NCBI GenBank assembly: GCA_016706685.1
Contig: JADJJE010000003.1
Coordinates: 248,001-312,000 of the forward strand
Direction of reading: 5' to 3'
DNA length: 64,000 bases
DNA from: Sandaracinaceae bacterium
Lineage (GTDB): Bacteria > Myxococcota_A > Polyangia > Polyangiales > Houyiibacteriaceae
Shown: piece after piece, positions 1-8,991 of the stretch
Numbering within the stretch: position 1 is the stretch's first letter
Layout: each line of letters starts with the position of its first letter
The notes under the pieces: generated by a model
Seen by the model: the letters and a program-made list of their open reading frames with translations, nothing else
The model's database searches: none
Told to the model about the DNA's origin: nothing
Position numbers and translations under genes: made by a program

Positions 1-1744
1 GGAGCTCGAAGCCGTCCATGCGCGGCATGGTCAAGTCCAGCAACGCGAGGTCATAGCCCGCGTTGGGCGCGCTCAGATGGCCGAGCGCCGTCTCCCCGTC
101 GGGCGCCGACGTGACCCGATAGCCGAGCGCCTCCACCATGAGCTGCGTCGCGTCCCGCACCGCCGGCTCGTCGTCCACGATGAGCACGTGCCCGGCAGCG
201 GTGGCTTGCGCCGCGGCTGTCGCGGAGACGCCCACGTCGTGGCGAACGGTGCTCTCGCAGAGCGCCAAGCGGAATGTAGTCCCTGCGCCAGGGGCCGATG
301 TCACGGACAGGCCGCCGCCGTGCCCGCGCACGATGCCGAGGGTCGCCGCCAGCCCCAGGCCTCGCCCCGCGAACTTGGTGGTGAAGAACGGCTCGAAGAT
401 GCGGGCAAGCGTCTCGCTGTCCATGCCGGGGCCGTGGTCGCGGACCTCCACGCACACCAGCGATGCCCCCTCGGTGGTGTCGGGAGCGACCACCGCGGCA
501 GCCCACTCCGCGGCCACATAGGGCGCACGCGTCACGGCCACGTGCACGTCGCCGGGCGCATCGCCATAGGACTCCACGGCGTTGAGCACCAAGTTCATGA
601 GCACTTGCTGCAGCTGCGGCCGGTCCACGTATGCCATGAGCGGCGCGTCCTTGGTGCTCACGCGCAGCTCCACCTGCTTCGGGACGCTGCCGTGGAGCAG
701 CTCGCGCGTCTCGTGGAGCAGCCCCGCGAGATCCAGCTGCACCTTGAGGGTCTGGCCGCGCCCCGCATACGCCAGCATCTGGTTGCACAGCTCGGCCGCC
801 TTCAGGCTGGCGCGTTCGATCTGGTGGAGGGCGCTCGCGCTGGTGGCGTCGGTGGCCTTCTGCCGCGCGAGCGACGCCATGCCCAGGATGCTGGTCAGGA
901 TGTTGTTGAAGTCGTGCGCAATGCCGCCCGCCAACAGGCCGAGGCTCTCGAGGCGCTGGGTCTCTTGCAGCTTGCGCTCCAGCTCGAACCGGGTGGCCTC
1001 GGCGGCGCGACGCTCGGTGATGTCGCGCGCGTAGCTCAGCAGCACGCGCGTCTCGCCGCTCTCGTCGGGCAGCGGCACCACCCTCGAGTTATAGCTGCGC
1101 AGCGTGCCATCGGGGGCGGGGAAGACGAACTCCTTGCTGCCCGCTCGCCCCGTCTCGAACACCTCGCGGTAGACCGACTGGAAGTACGCCGCCATCTCGG
1201 GGGGCATGCCCAGCTCGTAGTGGTCGCGGCCCACGAAGGCCTCGGGCGGCGAGCCCGACGCCTCGGTGATGGCCTGGTTCACGTACACGTGCCGGTACTG
1301 CCGGTCGATGACGGCGATGATGTCGGGCGAGCTCTCCACCATCTGCCCGAAGAAGTACTGGTCGCGGGGCCCACCGCTGGCTGCGATGCCATAGCGCTCG
1401 GCCGTGAGGCAGAAGCTCGGCCCCTCGGACCCGCTCGCCGCCGCGCGCCGCACCGTCACGCGATGGGGCACCCCGCCTGCGCTCCAAGCCACGAAGTCAC
1501 CCTGCGGGACAGCATAGGAGGGCGCGTCCGGAGGCAGCGTGCCGAGCGCGGCGTCCATGGCGCGCTGCAGCGTGTCCGGCTCGAAGCGCAGCGTGCAGTG
1601 CAGCAGGTCGGGCTCGGCCACTCCCGCCGTACCGGTGAGACAGCGGAACTCCGAGCTGGCCGCACGGATGAGCATGCGCCCCGCCTGCGGCTCGACGATG
1701 CCCACGGGCGTCGCCACGCCGCAGAGCAGCTCAGCGAACGACAT
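1..1744 (-). CDS. PAS hybrid sensor histidine kinase, C-terminus off the window
   Basis: Signal-transducing hybrid kinase that should autophosphorylate on His and pass phosphate to its own receiver domain. Reading from ATG 1744, about 120 residues of unrecognised sensor precede a PAS domain (about 125-245, starting near QMVESSPDIIAVID and ending DITERR). An H-box IAHDFNN follows with His at about residue 277. Then come an N-box (LMNLVLNAVE), G1 (DHGPGMD), F (FEPFFTTK) and G2 (GRGLGLA) ATPase motifs. A receiver domain follows (VLIVDDEP ... LLDLTMPRMDG, phospho-Asp about 570). No membrane segment is seen, so it is probably cytoplasmic. AGGAG lies just before the ATG. The start overlaps the 3' end of the EthD-domain gene by 14 bases, which suggests cotranscription with it. 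The reading frame is open to the left edge, so the receiver end and any further domain are missing. Confidence 0.93.
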   Translation of the reverse strand, partial: MSFAELLCGVATPVGIVEPQAGRMLIRAASSEFRCLTGTAGVAEPDLLHCTLRFEPDTLQRAMDAALGTLPPDAPSYAVPQGDFVAWSAGGVPHRVTVRRAAASGSEGPSFCLTAERYGIAASGGPRDQYFFGQMVESSPDIIAVIDRQYRHVYVNQAITEASGSPPEAFVGRDHYELGMPPEMAAYFQSVYREVFETGRAGSKEFVFPAPDGTLRSYNSRVVPLPDESGETRVLLSYARDITERRAAEATRFELERKLQETQRLESLGLLAGGIAHDFNNILTSILGMASLARQKATDATSASALHQIERASLKAAELCNQMLAYAGRGQTLKVQLDLAGLLHETRELLHGSVPKQVELRVSTKDAPLMAYVDRPQLQQVLMNLVLNAVESYGDAPGDVHVAVTRAPYVAAEWAAAVVAPDTTEGASLVCVEVRDHGPGMDSETLARIFEPFFTTKFAGRGLGLAATLGIVRGHGGGLSVTSAPGAGTTFRLALCESTVRHDVGVSATAAAQATAAGHVLIVDDEPAVRDATQLMVEALGYRVTSAPDGETALGHLSAPNAGYDLALLDLTMPRMDGFEL

Positions 1745-2528
1745 CGTCTCCTGCAGGGGAGGACCCCCGTCGGTCGGCGGGGCTCGAGATGCCCTCACTC
1801 GCGAAGGGCGAGCGCACGAAGTACTCGCTGGTCATGACGTTGGGGATGCGCGTGATGGGGAGGAAGTCGGTCACGCTCGACAGCATGGTAGCGATGTTTC
1901 GCAGCAGCTGGACCGGATTTTTCGCCCCGTAGAAGAGAAACGGGTTCTGCACGTGCTCGGCGGATGGCCAGGACTCCTCGACGATGCCCTCGTAGGGGAA
2001 CGCGCCGGGGGTGAGGGCTTCTTCCACCACGTTCCGCACGTAGCGGGCGCGCGGTTGCATGGCCTCGCTCATGGGCGACTGCCGCCCGAACCAGCGGCGC
2101 TGCCACTCCTCCTTCGCGAGGTGCGCGGGGCGCTCCAGCAGGGTGACGGCCACGATGTAGGGCGAGCGCTCGCCGTCGGGCCAGCTCCGCGGCTGGCCGT
2201 GCGGGTTGTCGCCGTACTCGGTGTAGAGCGACTCACGCACGCGATAGCCCGCGAGGTCGAAGCCGGCGCCGCGCAGCACGTCCTCGAACGGCTCGCGCGC
2301 GGCGCCGTCGTCGAGCCACAGGTTCACCTGCGCCACGAAGGGCTCGTCCGAGAGCGGGGTCTCGGGCGCGGGCGACTTCACGCCCACCCGCTCGTCGGCG
2401 ATGTTGCACTGCAGGTAGCGCGCCCCGCGCGCGAGCAGCGCCGGCGCGCACTCGTCCAGCAAGAGGGTGCGCACGCGCTCGGGGGACACGTCACGCTTCG
2501 CCCAGAGGATGTAGACCAGCTTCTTCAT
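1731..2528 (-). CDS. EthD-domain (dimeric alpha/beta barrel) protein
   Basis: 265-residue protein. The N-terminus MKKLVYILWAKRDVSPERVR and a second similar half (YIVAVTLLERPAHLAKEEWQ ... ARYVRNVVEEAL) look like two EthD-type ferredoxin-like halves. Such domains are small, often enzymatic or protective in aromatic, sterol or lipid pathways; the substrate cannot be read here. ATG 2528 overlaps the stop of the upstream reductase as ATGA, so translation is probably coupled. A longer open frame extends upstream to 2900, but that part is the shadow of the reductase. It sits third in a minus-strand run SDR - reductase - EthD - hybrid kinase. The family call rests on general pattern, so confidence is moderate. 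Confidence 0.75.
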   Translation of the reverse strand: MKKLVYILWAKRDVSPERVRTLLLDECAPALLARGARYLQCNIADERVGVKSPAPETPLSDEPFVAQVNLWLDDGAAREPFEDVLRGAGFDLAGYRVRESLYTEYGDNPHGQPRSWPDGERSPYIVAVTLLERPAHLAKEEWQRRWFGRQSPMSEAMQPRARYVRNVVEEALTPGAFPYEGIVEESWPSAEHVQNPFLFYGAKNPVQLLRNIATMLSSVTDFLPITRIPNVMTSEYFVRSPFASEGISSPADRRGSSPAGDDVVR

Positions 2529-3585
2529 TGGGCTCGTGCGCTCTTCTGCAGGCTGTCGTGGTAGCGCTGCAGCTCGGGCAGCAGGTCGCTCAGGTCCTCG
2601 CGGCGCAGGCGCGGCACGTAGCCCAGCTCGCGGCGCGCCCGCTCGATGGAGAAGTGCGCGCCCTCGGTGAGGTTGCGGATGGAGCGGCGCGTGATGGTGG
2701 GCACGGGGGCCCCGAGGCGATGCGCCACTTCGAGGCCGGTGGCCACGCGCAGCATGAGCGCGCCCGGCACGCGCACCTTCGGGAACGGGTGGCCCAGACC
2801 CTCCACCAGCGGGCGGAACCACTCCATGGCGTCGAAGCGCTCCCCGTCGGTGATGAAGTAGGCGCGACCTCCCACGTCGCCCGGCCGGTGCGCAGCGCAC
2901 GGGCCGCCAGCAGCGCCGCGTCCACCACGTTGTCCACGTGCGTGTTGTCGAGGGGCGTCTTGCCGTCGCCGATGGTGGCTTTGAACGAGCCCTTGGCCAG
3001 CTCCGCCACCATGGCGTCCAGCATCATGCCGCCGCGCCCCGGCCCCCAGATGCCACCGGGGCGAATGGCGCACACGCGCAGGCCGCCCGGCTGGTCCGCC
3101 GCGAGCGCCACACGCTCCGCCGCGATCTTGGTGCGCGAGTAGAGGTCCGGCGCCTGCGTGGCATGCGGCAGCGTCTCGTCGCCGCCGTCGATGGCGTGAT
3201 CCATGACCACGTTGATCGAGCTCACGTGCACCAGCGCCTTCACACCGGCCGCGCGCGCCGCGCGCAGCACGTTCTCGGTGCCCACCACGTTCACGGCATA
3301 GGCCATGCGGCGCAGCGCAGGCTGGGCAAAGCGCTCTTCCACGGTGGCGATCAGCGCAGCCGAGTGGAACACCGTGTGCACCCCCTCGAAGGCGGGTGCG
3401 ATGCTGGCGAAGTCGCGCAGGTCGCCCTGGAAGTGGCGCGCGCGCGGGTCGGGCGCGGCCTCGGCGAGGTCGAGCGTGTGCACCTCGCATCCGAGGGACA
3501 GCAGCCGCTGGACGAGCGCGCGCCCGAGGTAGCCGCAGCCACCCGTCACGAGGCAGCGTGGACCGATGGTATCGACGTCAGCCAT
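2525..3585 (-). pseudogene. NAD-dependent 3beta-HSD/epimerase-type reductase, broken by one frameshift
   Basis: Extended short-chain dehydrogenase resembling 3beta-hydroxysteroid dehydrogenase/isomerase or OleD-like reductases. From ATG 3585 the protein begins MADVDTIGPRCLVTGGCGYLGRAL (Rossmann GGxGYLG). It contains NVVGTENVLRAARAAGVKALVHVSS and the catalytic YSRTK. The frame then becomes nonsense (ATWEVAPTSS) near 2880. In the next frame the family C-terminus continues as GGRAYFITDGERFDAMEWF ... to a stop at 2525. Adding one G in the CCC/GGG run at 2880-2882 restores a 353-residue protein. It overlaps the SDR gene upstream and the EthD gene downstream, so the operon layout is intact. Either a real recent inactivation or a consensus error. 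Confidence 0.85.
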
Positions 3586-4378
3586 ACACCTTGCGCGTGC
3601 TCTTGCTGATGAAGTCCACGGCACCGCGGCGCGAGAGCATGCGCATGGCGGTGGCGAGCGCGAGGTTGAGAGGCCCCGCGTAGTAGATGGGCCCGTCTCC
3701 CAGCTTACGGAGCGCGCCGGTGGCCACCGCCTCGGGCGACATGGGGAACACCTGCTTGCGCTTGGCTTCGGGCGTCTGCGCCTCGAAGTTGGGCGTGCTC
3801 GTGGCGCCGGCCACGCACACCAACACATCCACGCCGAGGGGCCGGAGCTCTGCCCAGAGGCCCTCTCCGAAGACGTTGTCGAACGCCTTGCTGGCTGCGT
3901 AGGTGCCCACCAACGCCGTGCCCTGCAGGCCCGACATGCTGGACATCAGCAGCAGACCGCCGCGCCCACGCGCCACCAGCCGCGGCGCGAGCAGCGACGT
4001 GAGCACCAGCGGCCCGCGGCAGTTCACGTCCAGCGTGGCCTGCTTGCTGGCCAGGTCGGTCTCGAGGAACGGACCGATCTTGGAGTAGCACGCGTTGTAG
4101 ACCAGCAGCCCCACGTCGCGGCCCTCGAGGATGGCAGAGAAGCGCTGCTCGAGATCGGCGGCGCCGAGGTCCAGCGAGATGGCGTCCACGCGCACGCCAT
4201 GTCGACGCCGCAGCAGGTGCGCCTCCGCCTCCAGCAGCTCGGTTCGCCGCGCCAGCAGCACGAGGTCGAGCCCCTTCTCGGCGAGCTGGTGGGCGAACGC
4301 CCGCCCGATGCCCTCGGTGGCGCCCGCGACGACCGCCGTCGGGCCATAGCGCGCATGGAATTCTGGGTCGAGGATCAT
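3578..4378 (-). CDS. SDR-family NAD(P)-dependent oxidoreductase
   Basis: Classical short-chain dehydrogenase of 266 residues. The nucleotide-binding motif GATEGIG lies near residue 17. NAC (in LLVYNACYSK) occupies the position of the NAG motif. The catalytic Ser (LLLMSSMSG) and YAASK (Tyr/Lys) follow. It resembles bacterial 17beta-HSD/3-ketoacyl-type reductases, with the usual C-terminal hydrophobic stretch (LALATAMRMLSRRGAVDF) seen in lipid-directed members. ATG 4378 is chosen because the residues before it (GTG 4402) are not family-like. Its stop overlaps the start of the downstream reductase. The neighbourhood suggests lipid or steroid-like substrates, but this is inference. Confidence 0.88.
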   Translation of the reverse strand: MILDPEFHARYGPTAVVAGATEGIGRAFAHQLAEKGLDLVLLARRTELLEAEAHLLRRRHGVRVDAISLDLGAADLEQRFSAILEGRDVGLLVYNACYSKIGPFLETDLASKQATLDVNCRGPLVLTSLLAPRLVARGRGGLLLMSSMSGLQGTALVGTYAASKAFDNVFGEGLWAELRPLGVDVLVCVAGATSTPNFEAQTPEAKRKQVFPMSPEAVATGALRKLGDGPIYYAGPLNLALATAMRMLSRRGAVDFISKSTRKVYG

Positions 4379-4455
4379 GGGCGGTGGTCTAACGTTCGGC
4401 ACCTCGTGCCGTCAACCGGAAGTCGGGTACGCTTGGCGTCGAAGGCCACCCTACG

Positions 4456-5334
4456 ATGCTGACTCGAATCCACGAAGCCGCGTCCGCGCTCTTGCCCGCG
4501 CGGCGCACCCCACGGACCACCGTCGCCCCGAGCGAGCGCCCGCCCATCCGCATCCGCCGGCCCACGTTCGATGTGGCCGATGATGCCCCCAAGTACTTCT
4601 ATCGCGGCGAGAAGGGCGTCACCGCGCTGCTCTATGCGCTCTCGGCGGTGTTCCCGGAGGGCGAGCGCATGTTCATCGACTCCGTGCAGCACTACCGCGA
4701 CCGCATCACCGACGACGCGCTGCGGCAGGACGTGCGGGCCTTCGCAGGCCAGGAGGCGCAGCACGGGCGCCTGCACGAGGCCTACAACGCGTACGCCAAG
4801 GCACGGGGCTTCGACGTGGACCCGATCAGCGCGTCCGTGAAGGAGCGCAACACGCTGTTGAAGAAGCGCCTGCCCCCCGCGGCGCGGCTGGCCACCACCG
4901 CGGCGCTCGAGCACTTCACGGCGCTGCTGGCCGAGGTGCTGCTGGGCGACGAGCACTTCCTGGATGGCGTGGACCGCGCGCACGCCGAGCTGTGGCGCTG
5001 GCACGCGGCCGAGGAGGCCGAGCACAAGGCCGTGGCGTTCGATGTCCTCGACGAGGTGTCGGGCAGCTACGTGACGCGCCTGCGGTCGTATCTGGTGGTG
5101 TCGGTGATGTTCCCGTCGTTCACGCTGCTGCACACGCTGCACCTCATGCGGCACGACGGGACGCTCCTCGACTTGCGCGCGCATCTCGGCCTGCTGCACT
5201 TCCTGTTCGTTTCGCCAGGGGTCCTGCCCAAGGTCGCGCCGGGCTGGCGAGACTACTTCCGCCCGGACTTCCATCCGTGGTCGCGTGACGACCGTGAGCT
5301 GCTCGCGCGCTGGGCACAGGCCGCAGCCGCATAG
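4456..5334 (+). CDS. Metal-dependent hydrolase (ferritin-like fold, PF10118-type)
   Basis: 292-residue protein, divergent from the SDR operon. The core carries repeated His/Glu metal-ligand motifs: FAGQEAQHGRLHEAYN (about 96-111), LEHFTALLAEVLL, and WHAAEEAEHKAVAFDV (about 184-199). A helix-rich C-terminus follows (YLVVSVMFPSFTLLHTLHLM). These match the predicted metal-dependent hydrolase family that has a di-iron, ferritin-like arrangement. The true substrate is unknown. The gene starts at ATG 4456 and ends 69 bases before the feo operon. Its distance from the Fur box gives no sign of iron regulation. Confidence 0.8.
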   Translation: MLTRIHEAASALLPARRTPRTTVAPSERPPIRIRRPTFDVADDAPKYFYRGEKGVTALLYALSAVFPEGERMFIDSVQHYRDRITDDALRQDVRAFAGQEAQHGRLHEAYNAYAKARGFDVDPISASVKERNTLLKKRLPPAARLATTAALEHFTALLAEVLLGDEHFLDGVDRAHAELWRWHAAEEAEHKAVAFDVLDEVSGSYVTRLRSYLVVSVMFPSFTLLHTLHLMRHDGTLLDLRAHLGLLHFLFVSPGVLPKVAPGWRDYFRPDFHPWSRDDRELLARWAQAAAA

Positions 5335-5374
5335 CTCTGGCGCGGATGCGCTCTGCCCCCGGCGGCTTGCGTTC

Positions 5375-5393
5375 GCAAATGATTTTCATTATC
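5375..5393. promoter_or_regulatory. Fur box upstream of feoA
   Basis: GCAAATGATTTTCATTATC matches the 19-bp Fur consensus GATAATGATAATCATTATC at 15 of 19 positions, with the palindromic ATGA/TCAT core intact. It lies 11 bases before feoA, as expected for iron-dependent repression of ferrous iron uptake. Confidence 0.85.
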
Positions 5394-5403
5394 AGCAGAG
5401 GAG

Positions 5404-5691
5404 ATGCCCCCCACTCTTCCGGCCGAGCACCTCGACGCGGTCCCCGTAGGCCGCTCGGCCACCGTGATCTCCGTGGCCTGTGAGCGGCCCACGGCGCGCC
5501 GCCTGATGGAGCTGGGGCTGCTGCCTGGAACTCGCGTGGACGTGATCCGCATCGCCCCCATGGGCTGCCCCATGGAGCTGCGCGTGCGGGACTCGTCGCT
5601 CTCCATTCGGCGTGCCGAGGCCGCGCGTGTGAGCGTGCAGTTGCTGCCCAGCGGGGCGGCAACGGGCGCGCCCGAGCAGGCGCCCTCATGA
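5404..5691 (+). CDS. feoA: Ferrous iron transport protein A
   Basis: Small SH3-like cytoplasmic partner of FeoB, 95 residues. It shows the family pattern VPVGRSATVISV ... ARRLMELGLLPGTRVDVIRIAPMGCPMELRVRDSSLSIRRAEA. It is needed for Fe(II) uptake, probably by modulating FeoB. The purine-rich GAGGAG runs directly into the ATG, an unusually short ribosome-site spacing, yet the domain starts so early that a later start is unlikely. The stop overlaps feoB by ATGA. A Fur box stands just upstream. Confidence 0.95.
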   Translation: MPPTLPAEHLDAVPVGRSATVISVACERPTARRLMELGLLPGTRVDVIRIAPMGCPMELRVRDSSLSIRRAEAARVSVQLLPSGAATGAPEQAPS

Positions 5692-7877
5692 CGCGCCCGC
5701 GTGTGCTGCTGGCCGGCAACCCCAACGCCGGCAAGACCACCCTGTTCAATCGCCTCACGGGCAGCACGGCGCGCGTGGGCAACTACCCGGGCGTCACCGT
5801 GGAGTGCTCGGCCGGAACGCTGCGCTGCGACGACACGCTGAGCGTCGAGCTGATGGACCTGCCCGGCACCTACAGCCTGAGCGCGCGCTCGCCGGAGGAG
5901 CGCGTGGCGGTGGACGCCATCTTCGCGCGGGGTGAGGGCCGCCCGGCGGCGGTCGTGGTGGTGGTGGACGCCACCGCGCTCACGCGAAACCTGTACCTCG
6001 CGCTGCAGATCCTCGAGACCGGCGTGCCCGTCGTGATCGCGCTGAACATGATGGACGCCGCGCGTCAGGCGGGGCTGGTGATCGACCACGCCGCGCTGGC
6101 GAAGGCCCTGGGTGCCCCGGTGGTGCCGATCAGCGCGGCACGCGGCGAAGGCCTGGACGTCCTGCGCGCCGAGGTCACGCGCACCCTGCGCGATGCCGCA
6201 GCAGACGGGCCGCGTGGAGTGCCCCGCGTGCCCTACCCCCGCCTGGTCGAGGAGTCCGTCGCGGCGCTGATGCCGGCAGTGTCCGATCACCACGCGGACG
6301 CCAGCCCCACCGCCCAGCGGGCGCTCGCGCTGTGGGCGCTGCTCTCGCTCGGCGACGACGAGCTGGTGGGCGTGCCGGGTGCGCTTCGCCAAGCGGCCGC
6401 GGACACGCGCGCCACCGCCCTCGAGCGCGCCACGGACCTCGACCAGGCCATCATCGCCGCGCGCTACACATGGCTCGAGGGCGTGGTGGCCGGCAGCGTG
6501 ACGCGCCCGGCAGACGACAAACGCACCTTCACGGACAAGCTGGACGCGGTGCTACTGCATCGCATCTCGGGCTTCGCCGTGTTCGTGGGTGTGATGTACG
6601 TGGTCTTCGAGACGCTCTTCTCGTGGTCCGCGCCCATGACCGAGCTGATCGAGGCCGGGGTCGGGGCGGCTCAGGAGCTGGTCCAGCTGCAGCTCGGGCC
6701 CGGCTCGCTGCGCGACCTGCTGAAGGACGGCATCATCGCCGGGGTCGGCAACGTCATCGTCTTCGTCCCGCAGATCGCGATGCTGTTCCTCATGCTGGGC
6801 TTCCTCGAGGACAGCGGCTATCTCGCGCGCGTGGCGTTCTTGATCGACCGCGTGATGGCGCGCGTGGGCCTGCACGGGAAGGCCTTCGTGCCGCTGTTGA
6901 GCGGCTGCGCCTGCGCCGTCCCGGCCGTGATGGCCACACGCACCATCGAGACGCGCCGCGACCGCATCGCCACCATGCTGGCCCTGCCGCTCATGTCGTG
7001 CAGCGCGCGCCTGCCGGTCTACGTGCTGGTGATCGGCACCGTCTTCGCCAGTGAGGAGCGCGTGGCCGGCGTCTTCAGCCAGGGCGCGCTGGTGCTGTTC
7101 ACCATGTACGCGGTGTCCGTGCTGGCCACCCTGGGCGCGGCGGCGGTGCTGCGCCGCACGGTGCTCAAGGGCCCGCGTCCGGCGCTGGTGTTGGAGCTGC
7201 CGCCCTATCGCCTGCCCGAGTGGCGCACGCTGCTGCGCAACACGTGGGAGCGCGTACGCGGCTTCCTGGTAGACGCCGGCACCATCATCCTGGCCCTCAC
7301 CATCGTGCTCTGGGCGCTGCTCACGTACCCGAAGAGCGACGAGATCCACGCGCGCCACGAGGCCGAGCGCACTGCCGCAGCCAGCATCGCTGTCGAAGCC
7401 GAGCGCGACGCCAGGCTCGCCGCCATCGACGACTCCGAGAAGGGCGAGCAGATCCGCGAGAGCATCGCCGGGCGCGTGGGCCTCGCCATCGAGCCGGCGC
7501 TCGAGCCGCTGGGCTTCGACTGGCGCATCGGCGTGGGCATCATCGGCGCGTTCGCCGCGCGCGAGGTGTTCGTGGCCACGCTCGCCACCGTGTTCGGCAT
7601 CAGCTCGGGCGAGGACGACCCCGTGCCGGTCAGTGAGGCGCTGGCCAGCGCCACCCACACGGACGGCCGCAAGCTCATGACGCCGCTGGCGGGGCTCTCG
7701 CTCATGCTCTTCTTCGTCTTCGCCTGCCAATGCATGAGCACCATCGCCGTGGTGCGCCGCGAGTCCGGCTCCTGGAAGTGGCCCCTGCTGATGTTCAGCT
7801 ACATGACGGCGCTCGCCTACGTGGTATCGCTGGCGGTCTATCAGCTGGGCTCGGCCTTGGGCTGGGGGCTCACGTGA
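5688..7877 (+). CDS. feoB: Ferrous iron transporter B
   Basis: Inner-membrane Fe(II) permease with an N-terminal GTPase, 729 residues. G motifs are GNPNAGKTT (G1), NYPGVTVE (G2), DLPGTYSL (G3) and NMMD (G4). The membrane part holds the two gate regions, including SGCACAVPAVMATRTIETRR and the later RLPVYVLVIG segment. About ten hydrophobic segments follow from residue 290 onward. A charged insertion (HARHEAERTAAASIAVEAERDARLA) lies between the halves. It overlaps feoA at its start and the small downstream gene at its stop, so three genes are probably translated together under Fur control. Confidence 0.98.
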   Translation: MTRPRVLLAGNPNAGKTTLFNRLTGSTARVGNYPGVTVECSAGTLRCDDTLSVELMDLPGTYSLSARSPEERVAVDAIFARGEGRPAAVVVVVDATALTRNLYLALQILETGVPVVIALNMMDAARQAGLVIDHAALAKALGAPVVPISAARGEGLDVLRAEVTRTLRDAAADGPRGVPRVPYPRLVEESVAALMPAVSDHHADASPTAQRALALWALLSLGDDELVGVPGALRQAAADTRATALERATDLDQAIIAARYTWLEGVVAGSVTRPADDKRTFTDKLDAVLLHRISGFAVFVGVMYVVFETLFSWSAPMTELIEAGVGAAQELVQLQLGPGSLRDLLKDGIIAGVGNVIVFVPQIAMLFLMLGFLEDSGYLARVAFLIDRVMARVGLHGKAFVPLLSGCACAVPAVMATRTIETRRDRIATMLALPLMSCSARLPVYVLVIGTVFASEERVAGVFSQGALVLFTMYAVSVLATLGAAAVLRRTVLKGPRPALVLELPPYRLPEWRTLLRNTWERVRGFLVDAGTIILALTIVLWALLTYPKSDEIHARHEAERTAAASIAVEAERDARLAAIDDSEKGEQIRESIAGRVGLAIEPALEPLGFDWRIGVGIIGAFAAREVFVATLATVFGISSGEDDPVPVSEALASATHTDGRKLMTPLAGLSLMLFFVFACQCMSTIAVVRRESGSWKWPLLMFSYMTALAYVVSLAVYQLGSALGWGLT

Positions 7878-8032
7878 CCTGGCAGGACGGCGTCACCTGG
7901 CTGATCGTCGCGGGCGCCGTGGCGTTCTTGGTCAACCGCTTCGCCTTCGCGTCGCGCCGGAAGTCCAAGAAGAACTCGAACAAGCCCGACGTGCCGGTGA
8001 AGGCGTTGCTCAGGAAGCGCCCGAAGCGCTAG
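7874..8032 (+). CDS. Small single-span membrane protein of the feo operon
   Basis: 52-residue ORF starting GTG 7874, overlapping the feoB stop as GTGA, and ending TAG 8032. It begins VTWQDGVTWLIVAGAVAFLVN, one hydrophobic helix, followed by a strongly basic tail (ASRRKSKKNSNK ... LLRKRPKR). The position matches the FeoC or FeoB-associated small membrane protein slot of other bacteria, but there are no Cys residues, so it is not the Cys-rich type. It may stabilise FeoB. Its stop codon overlaps the stop of the convergent sulfotransferase gene. Confidence 0.72.
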   Translation: MTWQDGVTWLIVAGAVAFLVNRFAFASRRKSKKNSNKPDVPVKALLRKRPKR

Positions 8033-8991
8033 CCCATTTGGGGTGGATGCTGCGTCCGCCGCACGAGCGCGGCCCGCACTTCGGCGAACACCCGCGCGTC
8101 GTCTTCGTGCGGCTCTTCGGGCTCGGCCGCGCGCTGCGAGAAAGGCCGCGAGGGGTCCTTTGCGTCGCGCCCCAAGCGCTCGCTCACGCGAGCCCGCATC
8201 GCTTCATCCAAGGGCAACTGGAAGTAGTCGGCGATCTGCTCGACCCCGCCGGTGGTCAGGCGCTCGTAGTCCATGAAGAGCCCGGGGGAGAGCGCATCCT
8301 GAGCCAGCGCCAGCCGCCCGATGCCGGCAACGAGCCGCGCCACGTAGCGCTCGAAGGGCACCTCCCACGGCTCCTGCGGTCGCATCCCGAAAGGCGTCAC
8401 GTCCAGCTGGCCCGGCAGGACCTTGCCGCCGGCCACCCGCACGTTCGCCGCGAACACGTCCTCGAGACGGCGGTGCAGGAACACCCAACGGGCCTCCGGG
8501 AAGGCCGCTCGCAGCAGAGGCAGGTGCGCGATGTGCGTGGCCTCGGGCTTGATCACCACGTCGCCACCGTTGGGCAGAAAGGGCGCGGCTTGCGCCAGCG
8601 CCAGCGCACGCACGAGGCGGGCGCGCTCCTCGAGCGTGGCGCCCAGCGCGTGGCCGGTGAGCGCGATGTCCAGCGTTGCGGGCTCACTCAGGACCACCGT
8701 GCGAGGGCGCTCGGCCAGCGCCTGCGCCACCAGCGTGGAGCCGCAGCGGGAGATGTGCATGACCAGCCCCGCCACGCGGATGGGAGGCGCGTCGGCGAGC
8801 ACGGTCGCGAGGTCGCGATGCGATGTGATCGTGCGGAACAGCAGCGACGCGGGGCGCGTGAGCCAGCGCTCGACCGTGCCTTGGAAGAAGGGCTCGACGG
8901 GGCCCGCGCCCCACACCGGGATGGACTCGACCGGCCAACACTCACCATCCCACGCGCGCACGTGCACCGGCACGAAGGGGACACCGCTCAT
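8029..8991 (-). CDS. Sulfotransferase-like P-loop protein
   Basis: 320-residue cytoplasmic enzyme with the PAPS 5'-phosphosulfate-loop pattern MHISRCGSTLVAQAL (about 78-92). A downstream ARWVFLHRRLEDVFAANVR matches the 3'-phosphate-binding strand of sulfotransferase-family proteins. FMDYERLTTGGVEQIADYFQLPL follows, as in other bacterial members. ATG 8991 overlaps the stop of the Nif11-like gene as ATGA, so the two are translated together. The acceptor is unknown; the partner gene suggests a small protein or metabolite. It could also be a kinase-like relative, since bacterial members of this superfamily are poorly studied. Confidence 0.82.
   Translation of the reverse strand: MSGVPFVPVHVRAWDGECWPVESIPVWGAGPVEPFFQGTVERWLTRPASLLFRTITSHRDLATVLADAPPIRVAGLVMHISRCGSTLVAQALAERPRTVVLSEPATLDIALTGHALGATLEERARLVRALALAQAAPFLPNGGDVVIKPEATHIAHLPLLRAAFPEARWVFLHRRLEDVFAANVRVAGGKVLPGQLDVTPFGMRPQEPWEVPFERYVARLVAGIGRLALAQDALSPGLFMDYERLTTGGVEQIADYFQLPLDEAMRARVSERLGRDAKDPSRPFSQRAAEPEEPHEDDARVFAEVRAALVRRTQHPPQMG

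Noticed and set aside
77..1837. Long plus-strand ORF of 586 residues opposite the sensor kinase
   Set aside because: It is a shadow of the minus-strand kinase, with biased Arg/His composition and no domain; many such frames occur in this GC-rich DNA.
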